The notes under the pieces were generated by a model. It had not been told where the DNA came from. It saw nothing but the letters and a program-made list of their open reading frames with translations, and searched no databases. A stretch of 15,000 nt of DNA from Glandiceps talaboti (lineage: Eukaryota > Hemichordata > Enteropneusta > Spengelidae). Where the stretch lies: contig NC_135550.1 in the NCBI RefSeq assembly GCF_964340395.1, positions 33,876,676 to 33,891,675 on the forward strand, given 5' to 3'. Shown piece after piece: positions 9,311 to 15,000 of the stretch (positions within the stretch are counted from its first letter, which is position 1; the number at the start of each line of letters is the position of its first letter). Both the position numbers and the translations under genes were made by a program.

Positions 9311-9569
9311 GTTGTATCGATGTTACGGCCGTAGCAAATGGATAAGTATCCGGTATCCAAGCTACAGCAACCAGAATTTTCCCTAATTCTATCTCAGCTG
9401 ACAGCATGTTGCTCAAAGATTGATGTAAACTTAGCAGTGCTACTTGTATAATATGGGAAGGTAGTCCCGTTGGATTATCATCCACATCTGCGGCCCAAAA
9501 TGAACCACTGTTTTCGATGCCTACGCTACACGCATAACCGGTCGTACGACCAGATTTCGGTCGTGGATG
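9264..9569 (-). pseudogene. Unidentified open coding-like stretch, right arm
   Basis: An open frame of about 101 codons runs without a stop from 9569. Its first ATG is at 9485. It reads RPKSGRTTGYACSVGIENSG, SFWAADVDDNPTGLPSHIIQ, VALLSLHQSLSNMLSAEIEL, then GKILVAVAWIPDTYPFA. The NPTGLPSHIIQV core is shared in frame with the left arm, but each side keeps different flanks. The final ~20 residues run into AT-rich inner-arm sequence and are probably not coding. No family was recognised. The composition looks like real protein, unlike nearby random frames. Confidence 0.35.
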
Positions 9570-9639
9570 TTAGTTATCATATATGCATAGGGCTACAGTA
9601 ATAAATACCGGGATGTTCGTTTGACCTCAGACACTAAAT

Positions 9640-9814
9640 TTATTCTAGATCGTCTGTCGATCCTAAATTCAGGGGAGACAGAATAACTCGAACAACTGAG
9701 CAAAAATTGGCAGAATCCTCCTTGATTCCTTTCTTGAATGACAACCTGCGTACCCGCTGAGCACCACCGACTGCGAACTGCGGGCCACCATTTTGAATAA
9801 GAAATCTCGCGCAA
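9640..9814 (-). pseudogene. Right-arm counterpart of the ATGGCGGC coding fragment
   Basis: This is the reverse complement of left-arm 7905-8066: TTCAAAATGGTGGCCCGCAG, then GTTGTCATTCAAGAAAGG, then CTGTCTCCCCTGAATTTAGG. Relative to the left arm it carries small insertions after the ATG and an 11-bp deletion after CAATTTTTGCTC, so its frame is broken. It has CGA where the left copy has the TGA stop. The two arms have therefore diverged by indels as well as substitutions. Confidence 0.45.
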
Positions 9815-9827
9815 AGGATTGTAGGGG

Positions 9828-10200
9828 CAAAATTAATTCGACACATGCACAAAATTAATTCAGCACATACACAAAATTAATTCGTGACATCTACAAAATT
9901 AATTCGGGATACACAAAATTAATTCAGCACATACAAAAAATTAATTCAGGACAAATAAAAATAATTCGGCACATACATATAAAAATAATTCGGCACATAC
10001 ATAAAATTAATTCGGGACATAAATAAAAATAATTCGGCACATACATAAAAATAATTCGGCACATACATAAAAATAATTCGGCACATACATAAAATTAATT
10101 CGGGGCATAGATAAATTTATTCTAGACTACATGAAATTAAGACAGGTACATGAAATTAATCAAAACACATTTAAGTAATTCAAGGAATACATAATATTAA
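9828..10200 (-). repeat. ~22-bp minisatellite, right arm (inverted copy)
   Basis: Reverse-complement units such as AATTCGGCACATACATAAAA repeat across this stretch. It is the mirror of the array at 7485-7895, with a different number and order of variants, so the two arrays have evolved separately since the inversion. Confidence 0.85.
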
Positions 10201-10262
10201 TTACAGCAGTAGTTTTATTATTTCTACATAATTGTGACCAGAATGGGCCCCCATAAATAAAT

Positions 10263-10415
10263 ACTACAAAGTGACTGTTTGGAAAAAAATGGCTTGATTT
10301 TGCCATTTGACCTTGAAGGTCAAGGTTAAAGCTTGTACCTGATAATATAGGGGCAGACACTTGATTGGAATCTCTGTATATTAGAGTTTTTCCTTTGGTA
10401 AGGGGGGGGGGAGAT

Positions 10416-10448
<33 letters not shown>

Positions 10449-11723
10449 GTCATCGTTTTCTACAAAACAGCTGGCTCAATTCAAACGAAATTTGGCAAAC
10501 GTGTAGGGTAATGGCAAGAACTGATTAGGTTTTGGTAAACATTCCAAGAATATTAATGAGCAATTTACGTAATTAATGGTTTTTGGTAATTAGGCTATAT
10601 CTCAAGAATGCACACTTTGAATTCATTGTAACTTGGTACATACATTTGCGATACCAAAGTGCATCTGTCGTGAAAATAATATTGATTTAGCTTTTAGTTG
10701 TAATAAGTTATTGGCATATTTTCAGGAATTAGATGCCATGGCCACACAAAAGAAAGTTGTTGTTTTTTGTCAGGAAACGTTGCCTAAAGTGGTGTGACGA
10801 CGCGAATTTATTTGTTAATTGTTCATGATTAGTTGTGCAATTGTCTTCCCTGAAGTAGCAATTAATGTAGGGAGAGTTATTTTGTGTTTCCCTTGGATCT
10901 GCAGTCTGCATTGGCTGGACAAACATGAGAAAAAAGGCGGTGTATGTAAACTCACCAGAAAACAATTCTTTTTTTTCCTTGGCCTTAAAATGGGTTTACA
11001 ATTGGTGCGGAGTTCACAAACAGGGGAAATATTTATCATTGTTTCAATTTTGTTAAATATGGACATATCATTTTGAAATTTCACACACTAATGCACAGAT
11101 GAATAAAGAGAAATCATATTCTTTTAGATTTTCGATTAGAAGTTTAGGAAGTGTTATATTGACCTCAAACCGTCTTTATATTGACCTCAAACTGTCTCCT
11201 TTTTATAGTGTTCTTTTCCAAGTTCTCCCAATAACAAACTACCACTGTTTGTTGCAAGGCATTTATCTAGCTCAGTATCTCAGGAAATAAATACACTCTC
11301 ACATACTTATCAAGTGTAATAATCTATCATTTATACCGAAATGTATGTGGTCAATTCAAAATATGGAAAATAGACCAAGCCTACGAAGAAAATTGCCTTC
11401 AACATTGTCTTTTACTGCAGATGTAAAAATTGATATTTCTATTCAGCAGTACATTGTGCATGGGTTTGCAACAATGTATCCATACTGGTGACCTATACAT
11501 TGATCTTTATATAATTAGTGTACAGTGAGGGTGCACGACTCAACAAAATCTTGACAAAAACTATATGTGACAAAGTTGTAACTTATAGGACTTATACTTA
11601 GACTAATTAAAATGCACTTGGTATCAGAAAGGGTAAACTTTTTGCACAAAATTGGCATCACAACACATTGGGTTTCAATGTTTGTGAGGAGCCTCCCCAT
11701 AATTTTACCCATGGAGGTACCTT
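10263..11723. other. Intronic sequence with dispersed-repeat remnants
   Basis: This holds the perfect TGACCTTGAAGGTCA palindrome (10308-10322) and a (TCTG)8 tract (10416-10447). Repeat-like text follows (AACGAAATTTGGCAAACGTG; TATATCTCAAGAATGCACAC). A small tandem duplication, TATATTGACCTCAAAC, lies at 11155-11198 with a 22-bp period. No coding exon matching the host gene was found. Confidence 0.5.
10416..10447 (+). repeat. (TCTG)8 microsatellite
   Basis: Eight perfect tetranucleotide units preceded by a G-run (10402-10411). The same motif in shorter form occurs at about 119-134. Confidence 0.9.
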
Positions 11724-11738
11724 CCCCCCCCCCCCCCC
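11724..11738 (+). repeat. Poly-C tract (15 C) in the intron
   Basis: Uninterrupted homopolymer between AT-rich flanks; probably length-polymorphic. Confidence 0.9.
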
Positions 11739-12174
11739 TATGTACCATATGACATCACATTTGTGCCAGGTTTGAAATAAATTAGATAGTGTATGTCTTT
11801 AAAAAAATATGTATTGCGGATGTACGCATGGTGCACATTGTAATAGATCCTCCCTTGGGGAACTAAAATCTTCCTTCTTATAAAAGAAGTAATAGTGAAT
11901 TTTCTGATAACAGCTAAAAACAGACATTGGGAATAAATTACTCCTAACTCTTATAGTATCATAATAATTGTAAAAAACATATATAATTCGTATACATTCT
12001 TCCTGTACCCTAAGGTAAAAACCAAAATCATTACGTTTACAATGTAATATCAATTGCAATTTAGAACACAATACATGTAAGTAAGTAAAGGGTGCTTCCT
12101 TTACTCAGTTACCCCCATACATCCATACACCCACAATTTGATATTAAAAACACAAGGTACACTTTTAAACCTAC

Positions 12175-12685
12175 CTAATCCATTCTCACCCCATGGTAAT
12201 GGTGGGCCAATTTGAGCCCGGAATCGAACGTCAGGAAGGGTGAAGTCAAACACAGTGGCATCATTTGTAACGTTGAAATACCCAAATGGTTCAGCAACCC
12301 AGGAGAAATAAGCAGGACTGCTGAAGTCGGGGTCTTTGGTCACTTGTTTGTCACCCATAACAGATCTCGTAATATTGTATTTGTCTGGGAATACCTCGAT
12401 CTTCTGCATGCTATGCTCATAATCATCGGAATGGAGAAACGCTAGATATGTGGGTGAATATTCTAGTTGAGATGACGAAAATACATTCCCAAACAAAAGT
12501 CCAAATGAATGCTTGGTCTCTGGGTCGATCAGTCTAGTGTACCACCCCTCTACGAAGATATCGTTGTTAGGAACTACATGTGGGTCATACAAACTTCCCC
12601 AGACACCATTGGCAAGATGTACCAATAGAATAATCATGCCTGCTAACATTGAAGTACAAGGACGTCGCGACATTGTGGCCCACAT
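12175..12685 (-). CDS. Exon 1 of a secreted tocopherol cyclase-like protein (N-terminal half)
   Basis: This is the first coding exon of a two-exon gene. It encodes residues 1-170 plus one base of codon 171. Residues about 13-30 (MLAGMIILLVHLANGVWG) form a signal peptide after an Arg-Arg n-region, so the product should enter the ER. The EGWY motif (residues 46-49, in FVEGWYTR) and the aromatic-rich stretch after it match the N-terminal block of the tocopherol cyclase family. N-glycosylation sequons (NIT, NVT) fit a lumenal or secreted protein. The exon ends at an AG|GTAGGT donor with GT at 12174-12173; reading through it adds residues unlike the family. There are two candidate ATGs. The first, at 12685, has a weak context (C at -3). 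The second, at 12673, has A at -3 (CCACAATGTCG) and still leaves a complete signal peptide, so the real start may be 4 residues shorter. Family membership is from motif recognition. Substrate and reaction in an animal are unknown. Confidence 0.82.
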
Positions 12686-12766
12686 TTGTAACCAAATGAC
12701 AAAGTATTACAGTAATCACGTCTTCGGATGTTTGTCATACTTTAACCTCTGCCCTCCCCGTATCGT

Positions 12767-12774
12767 GATATAAA
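12767..12774 (-). promoter_or_regulatory. TATA-like element upstream of the cyclase-like gene
   Basis: On the - strand this reads TTTATATC, about 82 bases upstream of the first ATG. A start site some 30 bases downstream would give a 5' UTR of roughly 50 bases. A CCGCCC/poly-C stretch lies just upstream (12804-12823). This is a weak consensus-based call with no independent support. Confidence 0.25.
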
Positions 12775-12810
12775 GTAATCGGGGTAAACCATTTGATTTC
12801 TTTGGGCGGA

Positions 12811-12823
12811 GGGGGGGGGGGGG
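12811..12823 (+). repeat. Poly-G tract upstream of the gene
   Basis: Thirteen G on the + strand, lying 126 bases or more upstream of the first ATG. It could influence promoter structure, but nothing in the sequence proves that. Confidence 0.85.
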
Positions 12824-13447
12824 AATGGAGGATTTTCGAAAAAAGATGAAAAAAGAAAATTATCGCCGGCCCAAAAGCAGCAGGAAACAATTGCTGACCA
12901 ACTCAAGACAGACAAAAAAGTTGTTTCCAGGGTATGAGCTAAAAAACATTAAAATTTTGTTATGAAGCAAATGTCAAATTCTTTGATACATGTGCCACAG
13001 GCACTTGTTTCCCGAGATACGTATCAGAGTGTTTAAATATATACTTATAGACTATATCTCACGGTGAGTGGACTTGCGCGATCACAGAAACAATCGTTAT
13101 TTTACCTCCTTCATACACAAGTGGCTAAACACGTCAATATTGCCGATATTATCAATATTTTATTTATTCTGATAGAATCATTCTAATACGTATCCCGGGG
13201 AAATAAGTTCCCGTAGGCGGCGACATCTAAACTTTTTTAAGTTTCTTGTCAACAAAGGTCAAAGGTTTACACTAATTGTTGGCAAATGCTGAAACAAACC
13301 GACACAATACCATCAAACCAAATTACTAAGATCGTGACTTAGTACCTCGAATACTATAACTTTTCATTATGATAAAATGATATCATAATGGCATACAACA
13401 AAATACTTTGAGAATTTTTCTGAGTTCCAATATTGTGATTAAGAGAG
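12824..13447. other. Upstream flank of the gene, no second gene seen
   Basis: No open frame resembling a protein was found on either strand. The sequence looks unique rather than repetitive, up to the MITE at 13457. Confidence 0.5.
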
Positions 13448-13456
13448 GGTATTGTT

Positions 13457-13700
13457 TAAACTGTCCACGGTCGTTCGTGCCTTTTTGCTACGTTTTCAAT
13501 CTAAATCAAAGTCGTCGCATCGCTCCGTAACACTGAATACTAATGCATACTGAAGGGAACTCCGATTGCCGAAGGCACGAACTGTGAGTGCCTCCGGCAC
13601 TCGCTGATCAGTACGCGGTTATAGTAATCCTTCGGATCGGAGCGAGGCAACGACTTTAGTTTAACGTAGCAAAAAGGCATGGACAACTGTCGACAGTCTA
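13457..13700. mobile_element. 244-bp foldback MITE with 9-bp target-site duplication
   Basis: Termini are TAAACTGTCCACGG and, inverted, TAGACTGTCGACAGTTGTCC. Both lead into shared TGCCTTTTTGCTACGTT...AAAGTCGT.GC.TCGCTCCG, so the arms pair over about 65 bp. The direct repeat GGTATTGTT flanks it exactly (13448-13456 and 13701-13709). The middle holds GGCACGAACTGTGAGTGCC-type small palindromes and no coding sequence. A 9-bp duplication suggests a Mutator-like mover; 8 bp (hAT-like) is possible if the outermost G is chance. It is non-autonomous. Confidence 0.8.
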
Positions 13701-13851
13701 GGTATTGTTATGACCTTATCATTTATCATTAAACCACAGGGAAAAGGACAAATAATCAATTTCCTTTTCTCGCGATTTGCCGGATTTCTAATATTATTTT
13801 CGGTATATTTCAAATAAAGTTTTAAACACTGTTATCTCTCACTATTTTTGA

Positions 13852-13890
13852 GCACAACTGAACTTAAGTTCAGTAGTCCTATAGGCATCG
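13852..13890 (+). repeat. Hairpin-plus-microsatellite module, copy 2
   Basis: GCACAACTGAAC-TTAA-GTTCAGTAGTCC is a near-perfect palindrome, followed by TATAGGCAT and, six bases later, the (GT)n tract. Its relative at 72-110 has a decayed stem. Confidence 0.6.
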
Positions 13891-13894
13891 TCCG

Positions 13895-13896
<2 letters not shown>

Positions 13897-13972
<76 letters not shown>
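13897..13972 (+). repeat. (GT)38 microsatellite
   Basis: A perfect dinucleotide run of 76 bases joining the hairpin module to the satellite array. Confidence 0.95.
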
Positions 13973-13975
<3 letters not shown>

Positions 13976-15000
13976 GTGTGTGCACACTTGCGCCAGTGTA
14001 GGTAATCACCAATAAGTATATAACACCACTAGTGTGCACACACTAGCGCCAGTGCATGTAATCACCAGTAAGTATATCATAGGACCACTAGAGTGCGCAC
14101 ACTAGTGCCAGTGCAGGTAATCACCAGTACGTATGTCATAACACCACTAGTGTATGCACACTAGCGCCAATGCAGGTAAACACCAGTACATATGTCATAA
14201 TACCACTAGTGTACGCACACTAACGCCAGTGCAGGTAATCACAAGTAGGTATGTGATAACACCACTAGTGTGTCCACACTAGCGCCAGTGCGGGTTATCA
14301 CCAGTACATATGTCATAACACCACTAGTGTGTTCACACTAGCTCCAGTGCGGGTAATCACCAGTATGTATGTCATAAGATCACTTATAGTGTGCGTACAC
14401 TAGCACCAGTGCAGGTTATCGCCAGTAGGTATGTCATAACATCACTAGTTTGCACAGACTAGCACCAGTGCAGGTAATCACTAGTACGTATGTGATAACA
14501 CCACTAGTGTGCGCACACTATATAACGCTAGTGCAGGTAATCACGAATACGTATGTCATAACACCACTAGTGTGCACACACTAGCGCCAATGCAGGTAAT
14601 CACCAGTACGTATGTCATAACACCACTAGTGTATGCACACTAGCGCCAATGCAGGTAATCACCAGTAGGTATGTGATAACACCACTAGTGTGTGCACACT
14701 AGCGCCAGTGTGGGTTATCACTAGTACGTATGTCATAACACGACTAGTATGCGCAGACTAGCGCCAGTGTAAGTAATCACCAGTGCGTCTGTCAAACCAC
14801 CACTAGTGTGCTCACACTACCATGATAACACCACTAATGTGAGCACTCTATTGCAGTGTACGTAATCACGAGTACGTATGTCATAACACCACTAGTGTGC
14901 GCACACTAGTGCCAGTGCAGGTAATCACCAGTACGTATGTGATAACACTAGTGTGTGCAGACTAGTGCCAGTGCAGGTAATCACAGGTAAATATGTGATA
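13973..15000 (+). repeat. 59-bp tandem satellite with an internal palindrome, array continues past the window
   Basis: About 17 units. CCACTAG phase marks fall at 14026, 14085, 14144 and 14203, giving exactly 59 bp. Each unit carries CTAGTGTGCGCACACTAG, an 18-base palindrome in its best copies, then GCGCCAGTGCAGGTAATCAC and CAGTACGTATGTCATAACA. One unit near 14815-14825 is deleted internally, and one near 14521 has a short insertion. No coding potential. Confidence 0.92.

Larger units (their letters stand above)
7401..10262. mobile_element. Composite foldback element / large imperfect inverted duplication in the intron
   Basis: Outer arms run 7401-8180 (+) and 9441-10262 (reverse complement). 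They share, in order, a segment around TTCTGGTCACAATTAT, a ~22-bp minisatellite, a CCCCTACAATCC/ATGGCGGC segment, and a coding-like stretch ending TTATACAAGTA. Inner arms run 8931-9110 and 9123-9310. Between outer and inner arms the two sides differ: 8187-8930 holds a poly-G tract and two small foldbacks, whereas 9311-9440 holds an open coding-like frame. No transposase was recognised. Options are a foldback transposon, an inverted gene-capture duplication, or an assembly artefact. Outer ends show no clear target-site duplication. Confidence 0.6.
6807..12174 (-). other. Intron 1 of the tocopherol cyclase-like gene (5.37 kb)
   Basis: This is a GT-AG intron in phase 1 between the two coding exons. 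It starts GTAGGT and ends TCTCCACAG. More than half of it is the inverted-repeat complex at 7401-10262. The rest holds a C-run (6960-6970), a second C-run (11724-11738), a (TCTG)8 tract, and AT-rich sequence without a supportable gene. No additional family-matching exon was seen between the two halves, and the joined frame needs none. Confidence 0.75.

Noticed and set aside
10819-11076. Overlapping open frames on both strands in the intron
   Set aside because: Low-complexity T-rich and A-rich sequence with no recognisable motif and no match to the host gene's missing parts.
11799-12071. 90-codon frame near the donor side of the intron
   Set aside because: AT-rich composition, no domain signature, and no splice evidence linking it to the neighbouring exon.
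13842-14039. Open frame rich in Thr-His repeats
   Set aside because: It is only the (GT)38 microsatellite read on the - strand; not a gene.
13973-15000. CRISPR-like array of regular repeats
   Set aside because: The whole 59-bp unit repeats with no unique spacers, and the context is eukaryotic; it is a satellite.

Overview
This window is non-coding-rich DNA from an animal nuclear genome, AT-rich and crowded with repeats. Animal origin is supported by one gene split by a GT-AG intron of about 5.4 kb, by two degraded non-LTR (LINE) retrotransposon C-termini, by foldback/MITE-type elements, and by long (GT)n, (TCTG)n and poly-G/poly-C tracts. The low GC and the style of the dispersed repeats suggest a marine invertebrate, perhaps a mollusc, a brachiopod or amphioxus. 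That taxonomic guess is inference only. No bacterial-style operons, RNA genes or CRISPR arrays were seen.

Layout. 1-2690: dispersed repeats. These include a hairpin-plus-microsatellite module (72-140), two stretches of a degenerate ~108-bp minisatellite, and a possible 964-bp inverted-terminal-repeat element (749-1712). 2690-3960: AT-rich, no recognisable gene. 3990-4380: a frameshifted coding remnant of unknown identity. 4380-5300: nothing but a short hairpin. 5449-6143: a + strand LINE C-terminus interrupted by a younger 5'-truncated LINE on the - strand, flanked by a 12-bp target-site duplication. 6163-12685: a two-exon - strand gene. 12690-13450: upstream flank with a weak promoter candidate. 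13457-13700: a 244-bp foldback MITE with a 9-bp target-site duplication. 13852-15000: a hairpin, a (GT)38 tract and a 59-bp palindromic satellite that runs off the window.

The gene. The two exons join in frame (phase 1, AG|GTAGGT donor, pyrimidine-rich CAG acceptor) into a 384-residue protein. It has an N-terminal signal peptide, an EGWY-containing N-terminal block and an EKNWG...FPPSWIWSQ block. These are hallmarks of the tocopherol cyclase family (Pfam Tocopherol_cycl). A secreted or lumenal animal member of this family is the main protein-coding content of the window.

The most unusual structure is inside its intron: an imperfect inverted repeat of about 2.9 kb (7401-10262). Its arms carry a mirrored ~22-bp minisatellite, a CpG-bearing promoter-like/ATGGCGGC segment, and complementary fragments of an unidentified protein-coding sequence. 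Its centre is a near-perfect hairpin at 9071-9163. Two smaller foldback elements are nested in the left half only. I read it as a composite foldback transposon or an inverted duplication that captured a gene fragment. An assembly artefact cannot be excluded from sequence alone.
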